NCBI RefSeq assembly: GCF_014873855.1
Contig: NZ_JADBEL010000002.1
Coordinates: 216,279 to 280,278 of the forward strand
DNA length: 64,000 nucleotides
Direction: 5' to 3'
From: Sporosarcina limicola
Lineage (GTDB): Bacteria > Bacillota > Bacilli > Bacillales_A > Planococcaceae
Part shown: positions 36,032-47,129 of the stretch, in pieces
How the letters are laid out: every line of letters begins with the position of its first letter
How positions within the stretch are numbered: position 1 is the first letter of the stretch
The notes under the pieces: generated by a model
Database searches by the model: none
What the model saw: only the letters and a program-made list of their open reading frames with translations
Told to the model about the DNA's origin: nothing
Made by a program: the position numbers and the translations under genes

Positions 36032-36088
36032 GGCATAAGCCTGCCCCGATATGTGGCTAAAAAGTCACATATCGGTTCGTCTTATGCC
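36032..36088. repeat. Nested hairpin related to the type B repeat
   Basis: The outer arms GGCATAAG/CTTATGCC and inner arms CCGATATGTG/CACATATCGG enclose a 10-base loop. On the minus strand it reads ACAGGCATAAG, an 11-mer also present in the type B repeats at 23.0-23.4 kb. No T-run follows on the minus strand, so it is a poor typA terminator. Confidence 0.6.
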
Positions 36089-36132
36089 TGTGGCGTCTGT
36101 TCATTTAACTTTTACTTTCCTAATTCCGAGAT

Positions 36133-37962
36133 TTATTTCTTTTTAGTAACCCGTTCACGTTCGTTTTTATCTAGAATCTTCTTACGAAGTCTGATTGATA
36201 ACGGTGTTATTTCACAATACTCATCATCATCCAAGTATTGGAGTGCTTCTTCAAGCGACATAATCCGGGGTTTCTTAGTTGAAACTGTCTGATCTTTCGA
36301 TGCAGAACGGACGTTTGTTGCTTGTTTAGCTTTCGTTAAGTTGATTGTCAAATCGCTTTCACGCGTATTTTCACCAACAACCATTCCTGCATATATGTCA
36401 GTTCCAGCATTAACGAACATTACGCCACGATCTTCCAACTGCATTATACTATAAGGTGTAGCCGTTCCGTTCTCCATAGAAACAAGAACACCATTTCTAC
36501 GGCCGCCAACCTTACCTTTCGCCATCGGTTTATAGGAATCGAACGTATGGTTTAAAATTCCGTAGCCCCTTGTCAATGTAAGGAATTCAGTTGAGTAACC
36601 AATCAAACCGCGTGCAGGAACAAGGAATATTAGACGAACTTGTCCGTTACCGTTATTGATCATATCAAGCATTTCGCCTTTACGCTCGCCAATCGATTCG
36701 ATAATCGATCCTGTATGTTCTTCCGGAATATCAATTTGCACACGTTCAACAGGTTCTGAACGGACACCATCGACGTCTTTAACAATGACTGATGGTTTCG
36801 AAACTTGTAACTCAAACCCTTCACGGCGCATGTTTTCAATGAGAATAGAAAGATGAAGCTCACCGCGTCCAGAAACAGTCCATGCGTCAGGTGAATCGGT
36901 CGGATCGACACGAAGAGATACATCAGTCTGTAATTGCTGTTGAAGGCGTTCATCGATTTTTCTAGATGTCACCCATTTGCCCTCTTTACCAGCAAACGGA
37001 CTGTTGTTTACAAGGAATGTCATTTGAAGCGTTGGCTCATCGATGAACAATTCAGGAAGTGCTTCCGGATGATCGATTGGGCAGATTGTTTCGCCCACAT
37101 CAATATTTTCCATTCCAGAAACCGCAACAAGATCACCTGCAAATGCTTCTTGAATTTCAATACGTTTCAATCCTAGGAATCCGGACATTTTTGTCACACG
37201 GAAGTTTTTTGTGGAACCATCCCGTTTTAAAACGGAAACTTGCTGTCCAACTTTCATTGTTCCTCGGAAAATACGTCCAATCCCGATACGACCCACATAA
37301 TCGCTATAATCTAGAAGAGATACTTGGAACTGTAACGGCTCTTCACGATTATCTATCGGTGCTGGAATATGTTCTAGAATCGCATCATACAAAACGCGAA
37401 GCGTCTCTTCCTGTGTAGCTGGATCTGGTGACAGACTTGCTGTTCCGTTGAATCCGGAAGCATATACGACAGGAAAATCAAGTTGGTCATCATTGGCATC
37501 CAATTCGATGAACAATTCAAGTACTTCATCGACGACTTCTTCAGGTCGAGCAAACTCACGGTCAATCTTGTTGACGACCACGATTGGTTTCAGGTTTTCC
37601 TCCAACGCTTTTTTGAGAACAAAACGTGTTTGTGGCATACAACCTTCATACGAGTCGACGACAAGAATAACACCGTCCACCATTTTCAAAATCCGTTCCA
37701 CTTCACCGCCGAAATCCGCGTGACCTGGTGTATCGAGAATGTTAATTTTCCTATCTTGGTATTCTACTGCTGTCGTTTTCGCTAAAATTGTGATACCACG
37801 CTCGCGCTCAATATCATTCGAATCCATAGCGCGCTCATCGACTTGTTCATTCGAACGAAAAATACCTGATTGCTTCAAAAGTTGATCGACAAGCGTCGTT
37901 TTTCCGTGATCAACGTGGGCTATAATTGCTATGTTACGTAAATCATTGCGTTCTATTATCAT
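36133..37962 (-). CDS. typA: Translational GTPase TypA/BipA
   Basis: This 609-residue ribosome-associated GTPase is related to EF-G and LepA and acts in ribosome assembly and cold or stress adaptation. The G domain is N-terminal: AHVDHGKTTLVDQL (G1), ERGITI (G2), DTPGHADFGGEVER (G3) and VVNKIDR (G4). The BipA-specific C-terminal region includes GKVGGRRNGVLVSMENGTATPYSIMQLEDRG. Length is normal. It is divergent from the ylaF homologue; a TATAAT -10 lies about 45 bases upstream. Confidence 0.97.
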   Translation of the reverse strand: MIIERNDLRNIAIIAHVDHGKTTLVDQLLKQSGIFRSNEQVDERAMDSNDIERERGITILAKTTAVEYQDRKINILDTPGHADFGGEVERILKMVDGVILVVDSYEGCMPQTRFVLKKALEENLKPIVVVNKIDREFARPEEVVDEVLELFIELDANDDQLDFPVVYASGFNGTASLSPDPATQEETLRVLYDAILEHIPAPIDNREEPLQFQVSLLDYSDYVGRIGIGRIFRGTMKVGQQVSVLKRDGSTKNFRVTKMSGFLGLKRIEIQEAFAGDLVAVSGMENIDVGETICPIDHPEALPELFIDEPTLQMTFLVNNSPFAGKEGKWVTSRKIDERLQQQLQTDVSLRVDPTDSPDAWTVSGRGELHLSILIENMRREGFELQVSKPSVIVKDVDGVRSEPVERVQIDIPEEHTGSIIESIGERKGEMLDMINNGNGQVRLIFLVPARGLIGYSTEFLTLTRGYGILNHTFDSYKPMAKGKVGGRRNGVLVSMENGTATPYSIMQLEDRGVMFVNAGTDIYAGMVVGENTRESDLTINLTKAKQATNVRSASKDQTVSTKKPRIMSLEEALQYLDDDEYCEITPLSIRLRKKILDKNERERVTKKK

Positions 37963-38004
37963 GATTTCACTCCATTATTCTTTTTTCGGATGATTAACTG
38001 TGTT

Positions 38005-38033
38005 ATTATAGCACATGACAAGACGATACAAAA
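38005..38033 (-). promoter_or_regulatory. Candidate sigma-A promoter of typA
   Basis: On the minus strand TATAAT (38010-38005) is preceded, at 17 or 16 bases, by the weak -35 candidates TTTTGT or TTTGTA. It predicts a leader of about 35-40 bases. Confidence 0.5.
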
Positions 38034-38061
38034 ACATTTTTATTAAAAACGGAGGATTTTT

Positions 38062-38247
38062 TTGAAAAACGTGAAATGGGTATTCGTTTTATATTCCCTT
38101 GGGGCCATCGCTTCAATGTGTGCAATCGGCGTCGCAGTCGGTATGCGAAGCCTTCCTATCGCCATCTTAGCCATCGTTGCATTGATTCTAATCATGGGAA
38201 ACGGTTTTAAGACAAAAAAGAAAATGCGCGAGCAAGGACTATTTTAA
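38062..38247 (+). CDS. YlaF-like small membrane protein (DUF5325)
   Basis: This is a 61-residue protein with two membrane helices (about 5-25 and 29-48) and a basic tail KTKKKMREQGLF. It matches the size, hydropathy and position of B. subtilis YlaF next to typA; the function is unknown. It starts at TTG after GGAGGATTTTT. No ATG is suitably placed. Confidence 0.78.
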   Translation: MKNVKWVFVLYSLGAIASMCAIGVAVGMRSLPIAILAIVALILIMGNGFKTKKKMREQGLF

Positions 38248-38267
38248 AGTGAAATAATAATACTATC

Positions 38268-38318
38268 GGGGACTGTTGAGCTGACTGGTACATCCGGCGC
38301 GTAAAACGGCCCCTTTTT
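38268..38318 (+). terminator. Weak terminator after the YlaF-like gene
   Basis: GGGGACTGTT can pair imperfectly with AACGGCCCC before TTTTTA on the plus strand. The loop is long and the stem imperfect. Confidence 0.35.
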
Positions 38319-39111
38319 ATCCCTTAAGACGGATATAGTTTGTGAGAATATCTTTATGTAGACCAGGCCTCGCAACGATGAACGTGTCCTGTCCAAGAAG
38401 ACCTGGCGTTTCTCCTTTCATATTTGTTGCGACTGCTCCGACTTCCTGCGCAATGATAATTCCTCCAGCGATATCCCAAGGTGACAATCGCATGGACATG
38501 TAAGCATCGAGTCTTCCCGAGGAGACATACGCAAGTTCCATCGCCGCCGATCCATATGATCTCGTTCCCCTACATCGTCTAATTAATTCAATAATTTTTT
38601 CATTGTTAATGTAGCGGTTCGGTGCCACCCAACTAGCATTTATACCAATAATAGCATCTGTGAGGGGGGTGATTTCCAACTTTGGTAACCTTTCATCGTT
38701 GAAATAAGCCCCCTCCCCTTTAGTTGCATGGTAAAGATCATCCAGCATTACATCGTATATGTAGCCAAGCATACCAACACCATCTACGTAAATCCCAAGA
38801 GAAATGGCGAAATTTCGTTTTTGATGGATGAAATTCATTGTCCCATCAATCGGATCGAGCATCCAAATAATTCCGTCTAATGCTTGGATATCATCGCCGA
38901 ATCCCTCCTCCCCTAAAATCCTGTGTTCCGGAAAATCCCTCTTTATACGGCTAATGAAAAACTGTTCCACTTCTCGGTCGATATTAGTTACAAGGTCATT
39001 CGCATCCGCTTTTGAGTCAATCTCGATCGTATTAAAAAAAGAGACACGAATTTTATGTCCCGCTTCTTTTATCAATGATTTGGCATAACGGTCGATACTT
39101 CCTAAAGTCAT
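38317..39111 (-). CDS. Inositol monophosphatase family protein (YktC-like)
   Basis: This 264-residue lithium-sensitive phosphatase-fold enzyme has the metal sites GEEGFGDD (67-74), WMLDPIDGTMNF (83-94) and a C-terminal WDIAGG near 207. Family members hydrolyse inositol-1-phosphate, NADP or 3'-phosphoadenosine phosphates; the substrate cannot be chosen here. Its location between the ykt genes and typA matches YktC of B. subtilis. All metal ligands are present, so it should be active. Confidence 0.9.
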   Translation of the reverse strand: MTLGSIDRYAKSLIKEAGHKIRVSFFNTIEIDSKADANDLVTNIDREVEQFFISRIKRDFPEHRILGEEGFGDDIQALDGIIWMLDPIDGTMNFIHQKRNFAISLGIYVDGVGMLGYIYDVMLDDLYHATKGEGAYFNDERLPKLEITPLTDAIIGINASWVAPNRYINNEKIIELIRRCRGTRSYGSAAMELAYVSSGRLDAYMSMRLSPWDIAGGIIIAQEVGAVATNMKGETPGLLGQDTFIVARPGLHKDILTNYIRLKG

Positions 39112-39215
39112 GGAGCCACCTCTTCCTTTTCTCTAGTATAACGAAAAAAGCACCCCATTACACATTTCCCGTTTCCAGGATGTGACCGGATGCCTCGTTC
39201 ATGAACCTATCCCAT

Positions 39216-39413
39216 TTACGAAAAACCATTCAAAATCTCCAATTCACGATGAATCTCCGTAAGTCTATGCTTGCTTTTCATTTTCTGCTTCGAATCCTCT
39301 TCTTGTAAAGCATCGAATAACGTCGCAAGCTCATAATCGAGTTCAAGGTTAAGTAGCTTCACATATTCTTTTTCTATATCCGCTTTTCGAATCACATGGA
39401 CCATTTGTTTCAT
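39216..39413 (-). CDS. Small helical protein, YkzI position (65 aa)
   Basis: This is a 65-residue charged helical protein (MKQMVHVIRKADIEKEYVK at the start, then EEDSKQKMKSKHRLTEIHREL), probably a short coiled coil. The ATG at 39413 has GGGG 8 bases upstream. It lies upstream of the IMPase gene on the same strand, where B. subtilis has ykzI between yktB and yktC. I do not recognise the family and cannot state a function. Confidence 0.7.
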   Translation of the reverse strand: MKQMVHVIRKADIEKEYVKLLNLELDYELATLFDALQEEDSKQKMKSKHRLTEIHRELEILNGFS

Positions 39414-39571
39414 TATAATCACCCCTTCTCAACCTATAGACTAAATTTTCCGTTAGTTATAGTTAGAATATGCCTCATTCAAACTTTTCGCTGGTTTTAA
39501 GCCTTGTTATATAAAATCATTCCCTATTTTCTGTTAAGATAAACGTGAATAAATAATTGGGGGAGATAAAA

Positions 39572-40201
39572 TTGAACCATCCTTTTTGGAATAAAGAAGA
39601 CTTTGATGTTTTTTCAATTGATGGACTAGAAAAACGGATGGAAGGTCTTCAAACCAGAATTCAGCCTAAATTCGGTAAACTCGGCATGCATTTCTCGGAT
39701 CGCCTTTCTGCACACGGTACAGATGAGTTTTTTCCACACGTTGCAAAACACGCGAGACGAACCGTCAATCCACCGAATGATAGTTGGGTGGCATTCGCAC
39801 CAGCAAAGCGAGGATATAAAGCATTACCACACTTTCAAATAGGCTTATGGGGAACGCATTTATTTATCATTTTAGCAGTCATTTATGAAAATCCTGATAA
39901 AAAGGGGATTGCCGAACGTCTTCAAGTACATTCAACAGTGCTTACCGCTCTTCCTGATGTGTACATCGTTTCTGGCGATCATATGAAACCTGACGCAATA
40001 GCAATTGCTGAAACAGGTCTGGATGGCCTTGAACAACTTCTAGGTCGACTGCAAGACGTGAAGAAAGCGGAATTCCTTGTTGGACGTCATTTGTCACGGG
40101 ACATTGCCATAAAAATGTCTGAAGATGAATTTATGGTATTTGCAGAAGAAACCTTTGATGGGCTTCTTCCTGTCTACGATGTAATTATCGGCAAAAAATA
40201 A
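39572..40201 (+). CDS. yktB: UPF0637 (YktB) family protein
   Basis: This 209-residue soluble protein of the YktB family has WNKEDFDVFSIDGLEKRMEGLQTRIQPKF near the start and HTYG-like blocks LPHFQIGLWGTHLFIILAVIYENP and VSGDHMKPD. Function unknown. It starts at TTG 39572 after GGGGGAG with a 6-base gap; the listed longer frame would begin inside the ribosome site. It is convergent with the UPF0223 gene and ended by a terminator overlapping that gene's 3' end. Confidence 0.87.
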   Translation: MNHPFWNKEDFDVFSIDGLEKRMEGLQTRIQPKFGKLGMHFSDRLSAHGTDEFFPHVAKHARRTVNPPNDSWVAFAPAKRGYKALPHFQIGLWGTHLFIILAVIYENPDKKGIAERLQVHSTVLTALPDVYIVSGDHMKPDAIAIAETGLDGLEQLLGRLQDVKKAEFLVGRHLSRDIAIKMSEDEFMVFAEETFDGLLPVYDVIIGKK

Positions 40202-40237
40202 AAGGGATGCAGCCTAATGCTGCACCCCTTTTATTTT
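40202..40237 (+). terminator. Terminator after yktB
   Basis: AAGGGATGCAGC pairs with GCTGCACCCCTT (one mismatch) around CTAAT, followed by TTATTTTTT on the plus strand. It overlaps the last codons of the convergent UPF0223 gene. Confidence 0.87.
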
Positions 40238-40492
40238 TTCCCCATCGTTTCCCTCTTTTGCTGCCTTGATGATCTTGAAAGAAACATATCCGCTCACATT
40301 CTCGAACTCTTTAAAAAGTGTCTTCTCTTCTGCCATAGAGGGAACGACCTTTTTAAATCTACGATAGGCATCCATTAACATTTCTCTCAAAATACCTGTT
40401 TCATATGCCTTTTCCACCACTTCATAAAATGCGATGACTTCAATCATTTCTTCAGTTGACCAGTCATGTCTAATCGGGTAATTATAATCCAT
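40214..40492 (-). CDS. yktA: UPF0223 (YktA) family protein
   Basis: This is a 92-residue helical protein with the UPF0223 pattern YNYPIRHDWSTEEMIEVIAFYEVVEKAYE and YRRFKKVVPSMAEEKTLFKEFENVSGY. Function unknown. In B. subtilis yktA and yktB are adjacent; here they are convergent. AGGGAGG precedes the ATG. Confidence 0.88.
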   Translation of the reverse strand: MDYNYPIRHDWSTEEMIEVIAFYEVVEKAYETGILREMLMDAYRRFKKVVPSMAEEKTLFKEFENVSGYVSFKIIKAAKEGNDGEKIKGVQH

Positions 40493-40537
40493 ACTAAACC
40501 TCCCTTTTCATTCATCTTACCCCTTAATAGAAGCGGA

Positions 40538-40555
40538 AGACTTCTGCTGAATTAA
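40538..40555 (+). repeat. Dispersed 18-mer repeat, copy 1
   Basis: AGACTTCTGCTGAATTAA occurs here and at 51888-51905, both intergenic and on the same strand. A related TGCTGAATGAAGTTAA is the right arm of the palindrome at 50630-50681. Confidence 0.6.
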
Positions 40556-40558
40556 ATT

Positions 40559-40607
40559 AATAAAACCGCCTAAGATGCAGTCATCCTGCTTCATAGACGG
40601 TCTTATT
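40559..40607 (-). terminator. Terminator after pdhD
   Basis: This is a long imperfect hairpin (AATAAAACCGCCTA..GCAG with CTGC..TAGACGGTCTTATT, four or five mismatches) located 15 bases beyond the pdhD stop. On the minus strand it is followed by TTTTATTAATTTAATT. Confidence 0.75.
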
Positions 40608-40621
40608 TCAACGCTAAAAAA

Positions 40622-42034
40622 TTATTTTACAATCATATGGATCGGAGTACCTAAAGCAACTTCCGCCGCTTCCATCGAGATTTCTCCCAATGTAGGGTGA
40701 GCATGAATTGTCATAGCAATATCTTCAAGCGTCATGCCTGCCTCAATCGCGAGACCGAGTTCAGCAATCATATCCGAAGCATTTTCACCAACAATTTGTG
40801 CACCAAGCAGAAGTCCATCCTCTTTGCGTCCAACAAGTTTAACAAAGCCTTCTGTCGCATCAAGAGCCATTGCCCGTCCATTAACCGCGAACGGGAATTT
40901 CCCTACTGTTACTTCATAGCCTTCGTCTTTTGCCTGTTGCTCGTTTAAGCCAACAGTTGCAAGTTCAGGATCAGTGAAACAAACTGCAGGAATCGCCAAG
41001 TAATCGATTTCTGATTTATGTCCAGAAATCGCTTCAGCAGCTACCTTCGCCTCATACGAAGCTTTGTGTGCAAGCTGTGGCCCTGATACGATATCACCGA
41101 TTGCATAAACGTTCGGAACGTTCGTACGACATTGTTTGTCTATTTCGATGATGCCGCGCTCAAGGAATTTTACACCCATCTCTTCAAGACCAATCTCATC
41201 CGTATTCGGACGACGGCCAACAGTGACAAGAACGTAATCAGCTTCGACTTTTATCTCTTCACCTTTTGCTTCATACGTGACTGTTACACCAGTATCTGTT
41301 TCTTCAACACCCTTAGCAGATGCTTTGACGACAATCTCTACGCCTTTTTTCTTCAAGCCTTTTTTAACGACTTGTGTCATCTGTTTTTCAAAACCTGCAA
41401 GAATGTCGTTTCCACCTTCGATGATTGTTACCTCAGAACCTAGATTTGCAAAAGCAGACCCAAGCTCAGTTCCGATGTAACCTCCACCGATGACGACAAG
41501 TTTCCCAGGTAATTCTGCAAGATTCAAAGCGCCTGTAGAGTTGAGAACGCGTTTTGAATACTTGAAAGTCGGAATCTCAACTGGACGTGAACCCGTTGCG
41601 ACAATTACATTTTTGAATTTATATGTTTGTGCGGAGTTTTCATCCATTACACGTACCGTATTGCTATCGACGAAATAAGCTTCGCCTTGAACAATATCTA
41701 CTTTATTACCTTTAAGAAGTCCTTCGACTCCGCCAGTTAATTTATTCACAACGCTATCTTTGAAAGCTTGGGCTTTCGTGAAGTCAAGCTTCACTTCTGT
41801 AGCCGTGATCCCCATTGAATCGGAGTCTTTTGTAATTGCATAACGATGCCCGACAGAGATTAACGCCTTGGAAGGAATACATCCTACGTTTAAACAGACT
41901 CCGCCTAGATGTTCTTTTTCAACGATTGTTACCTTCTGACCCAATTGCGTTGCACGAATTGCTGCAACATATCCTCCTGGTCCAGATCCTACGACGAGTG
42001 TATCTACTTCGATTGGAAAATCCCCTACTACCAT
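40622..42034 (-). CDS. pdhD: Dihydrolipoyl dehydrogenase (E3)
   Basis: This 470-residue FAD enzyme reoxidises the lipoyl groups of E2 and passes electrons to NAD+. It has the FAD-binding [13 protein letters not shown] near 14-26, the redox disulfide [11 protein letters not shown] (Cys47 and Cys52), the NAD-binding [14 protein letters not shown] near 180, and the C-terminal HAHPTLGE with the catalytic His. It is the last gene of pdhABCD and is followed by a terminator. GGAGG lies 9 bases before the ATG. Confidence 0.97.
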   Translation of the reverse strand: MVVGDFPIEVDTLVVGSGPGGYVAAIRATQLGQKVTIVEKEHLGGVCLNVGCIPSKALISVGHRYAITKDSDSMGITATEVKLDFTKAQAFKDSVVNKLTGGVEGLLKGNKVDIVQGEAYFVDSNTVRVMDENSAQTYKFKNVIVATGSRPVEIPTFKYSKRVLNSTGALNLAELPGKLVVIGGGYIGTELGSAFANLGSEVTIIEGGNDILAGFEKQMTQVVKKGLKKKGVEIVVKASAKGVEETDTGVTVTYEAKGEEIKVEADYVLVTVGRRPNTDEIGLEEMGVKFLERGIIEIDKQCRTNVPNVYAIGDIVSGPQLAHKASYEAKVAAEAISGHKSEIDYLAIPAVCFTDPELATVGLNEQQAKDEGYEVTVGKFPFAVNGRAMALDATEGFVKLVGRKEDGLLLGAQIVGENASDMIAELGLAIEAGMTLEDIAMTIHAHPTLGEISMEAAEVALGTPIHMIVK

Positions 42035-42038
42035 TTGT

Positions 42039-43379
42039 TTACGCCTCCATTAATAAAAGTTCCGGATTTCCGAGTAACTTCTTAAGGTGATTCAACGCAT
42101 GTTGCGCTGTTGCACCATCGATCATCCGGTGATCGAACACTAATGATAATGCTAACATAGGTGCCGCAACAATTTCACCATTTTTGACAACTGGTTTTTC
42201 CGCGATTCGTCCGATACCAAGAATAGCGACTTCAGGATGATTGATGATTGGTGTAAACCATTGACCACCTGCAGACCCGATATTCGTAATGGAGCAAGAT
42301 GCGCCCTTCATTTCAGCAGGCGACAATTTACCATCACGCGCTTTCACTGCAAGGCTATTGATTTCGTCGGATATTGCAAATACCGATTTACGATCCGCAT
42401 GTTTGATAACTGGAACGAGGAGTCCGCGATCCGTATCCGCAGCGATTCCAATATTGTAATAATGCTTTTGTACGATTTCCTGGGTCGCATCGTCAAGAGA
42501 TGTATTCAATGCTGGGAATTCACGTAACGTGGAGACAAGTGCCTTCACAACATAGGGTAAGTACGTCAGCTTGATGTCTTTTTCTGCTGCGATATCTTTG
42601 AACTTTTTGCGATGTGCAACGAGTTCTGTAACATCGACTTCGTCGAGTAACGTGACATGTGGAGCAGTTTGTTTCGAATGGACCATTGCTTTTGCAATCG
42701 CTTTTCGAATGCCTGACATTTTTTCACGTGTCTCAGGGAAATCCCCTTCAAGATAGACAGGAACCGATGATGCCACTTCTTGTTCTAGGTTTTCAGTTTG
42801 AGTGTTTTCTTTAGACGTGACAGGTGTAGCCTCTTGCACTTGTCCGCCATTCAAGAATGATTCGATATCTTCTTTTAATACGCGACCATTCTTACCAGTT
42901 CCCGCAACTTGACGAATATCCACACCTTGCTCACGTGCGAATTTACGGACAGTAGGCATTGCGATAATACGACGATTTGGATCGACATCTGTTTGAACGG
43001 GTGCAACTGTTGTTTCTTTACCATTCTTCGACGCCTCTTCTTTTTCAATCGATTGGCCTGCTTCAGCAGTCGCTTGAACTTGCGCTTCAGTTTCTTTGTT
43101 CGTTTCGGAATCATCTCCATGACCCGGTGCACTTTCATAGCCAGGTGCATCTATGCGAATCAATATATCGCCTACGATTGAAACCGTTCCTTCAGTAACA
43201 AGTATTTCTTCGACAGTACCTGTGACCGGCGAAGGGATTTCTACAACTGCTTTATCGTTCTGGATTTCTAGAAGTATGTCATCTTCATTGATTGTATCGC
43301 CTTTTGCAACGAACCATTTTACGATTTCACCTTCATGGATTCCTTCTCCGATATCTGGTAAACGGAATTCATATGCCAC
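42039..43379 (-). CDS. pdhC: Dihydrolipoyl acetyltransferase (E2 of pyruvate dehydrogenase)
   Basis: This 446-residue core subunit transfers acetyl from lipoyl-lysine to CoA. It has an N-terminal lipoyl domain (Lys43 in [12 protein letters not shown]), an acidic linker, an E1/E3-binding domain (about 140-172, [15 protein letters not shown] and [13 protein letters not shown]) and a catalytic domain ending with FDHRMIDGA. Start GTG 43379 is preferred: it gives [13 protein letters not shown], the usual N-terminus, with GGGTG upstream; a frame nine codons longer has no clear ribosome site. There is one lipoyl domain only. Confidence 0.96.
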   Translation of the reverse strand: MAYEFRLPDIGEGIHEGEIVKWFVAKGDTINEDDILLEIQNDKAVVEIPSPVTGTVEEILVTEGTVSIVGDILIRIDAPGYESAPGHGDDSETNKETEAQVQATAEAGQSIEKEEASKNGKETTVAPVQTDVDPNRRIIAMPTVRKFAREQGVDIRQVAGTGKNGRVLKEDIESFLNGGQVQEATPVTSKENTQTENLEQEVASSVPVYLEGDFPETREKMSGIRKAIAKAMVHSKQTAPHVTLLDEVDVTELVAHRKKFKDIAAEKDIKLTYLPYVVKALVSTLREFPALNTSLDDATQEIVQKHYYNIGIAADTDRGLLVPVIKHADRKSVFAISDEINSLAVKARDGKLSPAEMKGASCSITNIGSAGGQWFTPIINHPEVAILGIGRIAEKPVVKNGEIVAAPMLALSLVFDHRMIDGATAQHALNHLKKLLGNPELLLMEA

Positions 43380-43414
43380 ACGATTCACCCTTTCATATTT
43401 CGTCATTAAGTATC

Positions 43415-44392
43415 CTAGAACGTCAATACCTTTTTAGCAGTTTCAATAATATCTTTTGCATTTGGAAGCCACGAATTCTCACCTTGTGCATATGGATAGA
43501 TCGTGTCTGGTGCTGTAACACGTAGAACTGGCGCTTCAAGACTAAGAATTGCGCGCTCTGTAATTTCAGCAACAATATTTGCTGCAATACCTGCTTGTTT
43601 TTGTGCTTCTTGAACGACGATTGCACGGTTCGTTTTTTCAACAGATGCAATGATCGTTTCAATATCCATAGGTTGTATTGTACGTAAGTCAATTACTTCC
43701 AAAGAATAGCCTTCTTTTTCAAGTTCTTCAGCAGCTTTTAAACTTTCGTGTACCATTGCCCCGTAAGTGATGATGGAAAGATCTTTCCCTTCACGTTTCA
43801 CGTCAGCTTTGCCTAAAGGTATTGTATATTCCTCTTCAGGAACGTCCTGTCTGAATGAACGGTAAAGTTTCATATGTTCAAGGAAGATGACCGGGTTTTC
43901 ATGGCGGATTGCTGAAATAAGCAATCCTTTCGCATCATATGGCGTTGAAGGTATGACAACTGTCAGCCCTGGTTGAGCCGCTACAAGTCCTTCCAAGCTG
44001 TCTGCGTGCATCTCTGGTGTCGCAACGCCGCCGCCAAATGGTGCACGGATTGTGACAGGCGCATGAAAAGCTCCAGCGCTTCGGAAACTCATGCGCGCAA
44101 GCTGACCACTTACAGAGTCCATTACTTCAAAGAGGAAACCGAAAAATTGGATTTCCATGACCGAACGGAATCCTGTAAGGGATAGTCCAACTGCAAGACC
44201 ACCGATTCCAGACTCGCCTAATGGTGTGTCAAATACGCGATCTTCACCGAATTCTTTTTGTAAGCCTTCCGTCGCACGGAATACTCCACCATTATTTCCA
44301 ACGTCTTCACCGAAGACGAGGACGTTTTCATCATTTTTAAGCTCCGTGCGCATTGCATCGGTTATCGCTTGAATCATCGTCATTTGTGCCAT
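43415..44392 (-). CDS. pdhB: Pyruvate dehydrogenase E1 beta subunit
   Basis: This 325-residue subunit forms half of the thiamine-diphosphate site. It begins [32 protein letters not shown], with the catalytic Glu region in [27 protein letters not shown], and contains [20 protein letters not shown] typical of the 2-oxoacid dehydrogenase family. It follows pdhA by 3 bases, with GGAG 12 bases upstream of its start. Confidence 0.97.
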   Translation of the reverse strand: MAQMTMIQAITDAMRTELKNDENVLVFGEDVGNNGGVFRATEGLQKEFGEDRVFDTPLGESGIGGLAVGLSLTGFRSVMEIQFFGFLFEVMDSVSGQLARMSFRSAGAFHAPVTIRAPFGGGVATPEMHADSLEGLVAAQPGLTVVIPSTPYDAKGLLISAIRHENPVIFLEHMKLYRSFRQDVPEEEYTIPLGKADVKREGKDLSIITYGAMVHESLKAAEELEKEGYSLEVIDLRTIQPMDIETIIASVEKTNRAIVVQEAQKQAGIAANIVAEITERAILSLEAPVLRVTAPDTIYPYAQGENSWLPNAKDIIETAKKVLTF

Positions 44393-44395
44393 CGG

Positions 44396-45526
<1,131 letters not shown>

Positions 45527-45582
45527 TTATAACTGTATTATGAGTTCTTGCTTGATTGATTGGTACAATCCATTCCCTTCTC

Positions 45583-45611
45583 AGTATACTTAATCAAAAC
45601 TCAATGGTCAA
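45583..45611 (-). promoter_or_regulatory. Sigma-A promoter of the pdhABCD operon
   Basis: On the minus strand: TTGACC, 17 bases, TATACT. Five of six consensus bases match in each box, at ideal spacing. The leader to the pdhA ATG would be about 65 bases. Confidence 0.75.
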
Positions 45612-45770
45612 TCCTTGATACTTCATGTCTAACAGTACCCAATCGTTGTGAAAAATAGCCAAAAAACCGTAATCTGTATTAATACAATGTAATGACTGTA
45701 TTATAATAGAAGCTTAATTATCCCAATCTAATAAAAAAGTGAAGATATGAATACTCCACCCATAGCACCT

Positions 45771-46406
45771 TCATTCTTTATTTTCTAAATTAGCAAAAAT
45801 AGTATCTTTTAATACATTAACTTTTTCAGTCATACCATTATATACAGTGATAGACGCCTGAACAATCTCATTCTGACTATTCACTTCGGCTAGTTTAATG
45901 TTCAACTGTTTTAATTCAGTTCCTTCAGCAATAAGCAATTCATATAGTTCTTTTTGTAAAGAGGCAAGCTTTTGATAGTCTGACATAACTATCGAATGGA
46001 GCTCATACCGTTCATCAATCACTAATTGTAGTTCTTCAATACTATGCTTGTGGTTTTCAGCCGCATTATCGATGATTGCATCAAAGTCACTAGCAAATTC
46101 TTTCGCTTTTGCCATGGCTACATCCTCTTTTTTAAGATAGCCAAGTCGTTGATCGAGCAGTTTTTCTAGGGCAGTCACCTTGGTTTTAAGATCCTTTTGT
46201 TGTTCTTGCGTTATTTTCATCGTTTTATTGAAAAGCTGTTGTTCCTTTTTCTCTAGTTCTGTTAGTGCCGATTGTACATTTCGGTACTCTTTTTCGGCAG
46301 TATTCATTTTTGTCATAACATCTAAGAGCTGTTTTTCGATTGAAGAGCTTGAACTACATCCAAAAAGCAATAGTGCTAGTGATACGACTAAACCGAGATT
46401 TTTCAC
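45771..46406 (-). CDS. ykyA: YkyA-family lipoprotein
   Basis: This 211-residue lipoprotein has a signal peptide with lipobox LLFGC (lipidated Cys17), then a long charged coiled coil through most of the chain. It matches the YkyA family (putative cell-wall-binding lipoprotein) found between def and pdhA in Bacillus. It starts at GTG 46406 with GGAGGG 8 bases upstream; the longer frame is unlikely because it would bury the signal peptide. Function unknown. Confidence 0.82.
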   Translation of the reverse strand: MKNLGLVVSLALLLFGCSSSSSIEKQLLDVMTKMNTAEKEYRNVQSALTELEKKEQQLFNKTMKITQEQQKDLKTKVTALEKLLDQRLGYLKKEDVAMAKAKEFASDFDAIIDNAAENHKHSIEELQLVIDERYELHSIVMSDYQKLASLQKELYELLIAEGTELKQLNIKLAEVNSQNEIVQASITVYNGMTEKVNVLKDTIFANLENKE

Positions 46407-46542
46407 AATACCATCCCTCCGATTTCCACCCAACTATAGCGTTTAAGGGATTTATATTCAAGTCTGCGCTTATTTCCTTTCACCTGTTTTCCGATTCGAT
46501 TATAATGGTGAGTAGAACAATGATGGAAAGGAAGTTTGTAAG

Positions 46543-47100
46543 ATGATTTTAATGCAACATATCGTCCGCGAAGGGCATCCTGCACTTCGTGAAAAAAGTG
46601 AAGAAGTACCATTTCCATTATCCCAAGTTGACCAGGAACTCAGTGAGAACTTAATTGAATATGTAAAGAACAGCCAAGATCCTGAATTAAGTATACAATA
46701 CGGTCTACGTCCCGGAATTGGATTGGCCGCTCCTCAAGTGAATCGATTGAAAAGAATCTTTGCACTCCACATTATAGATGAAGACAAAGATCCGATTAGT
46801 TTCGTTGCCATCAATCCAAGAATCGTAAGCCACTCTGTCGAAAAAACCTACTTATCTTCTGGAGAAGGTTGTCTATCTGTTGATCGAGAAATTGATGGTT
46901 ATGTGCCTCGTTATGCACGAATCACAGTGAAAGCATATGATGCCAAGGGCAAAGAATTCAAAAAAAGATTGAAAGGTCTGGCGGCCATTGCTTTTCAACA
47001 CGAACTTGATCATCTAAATGGTGTGATGTTCTTTGATCATATCGACCACGAAATGCCTTTCAAAGAAATTTCAAATGCTGTTGCTTTTGAACACAACTAA
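46543..47100 (+). CDS. def: Peptide deformylase
   Basis: Def removes the formyl group from the N-terminal methionine of new proteins. All three motifs are present: GIGLAAPQV (58-66), EGCLSV with metal ligand Cys110, and QHELDHLNG with His153, catalytic Glu154 and His157. At 185 residues it is the longer type of Gram-positive deformylase. AAAGGAAG lies 8 bases upstream. It is divergent from ykyA. Confidence 0.96.
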   Translation: MILMQHIVREGHPALREKSEEVPFPLSQVDQELSENLIEYVKNSQDPELSIQYGLRPGIGLAAPQVNRLKRIFALHIIDEDKDPISFVAINPRIVSHSVEKTYLSSGEGCLSVDREIDGYVPRYARITVKAYDAKGKEFKKRLKGLAAIAFQHELDHLNGVMFFDHIDHEMPFKEISNAVAFEHN

Positions 47101-47129
47101 TCAATCTTAAGCTTCCCTTGAGAACTTTC

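Noticed and set aside
36032..36088. Nested hairpin as typA terminator
   Set aside because: No U-run follows on the minus strand and the outer arms are far from the inner ones; kept as a repeat instead.
45646..45662. Rex-like box upstream of pdhA (TTGTGAAAAATAGCCAA)
   Set aside because: Only the left half fits the TTGTGAA-N4-TTCACAA pattern; the right half does not.
45675..45686. TGTATTAATACA palindrome upstream of pdhA
   Set aside because: A perfect but short AT-rich palindrome over 60 bases upstream of the promoter; no consensus I know fits and chance occurrence is likely.
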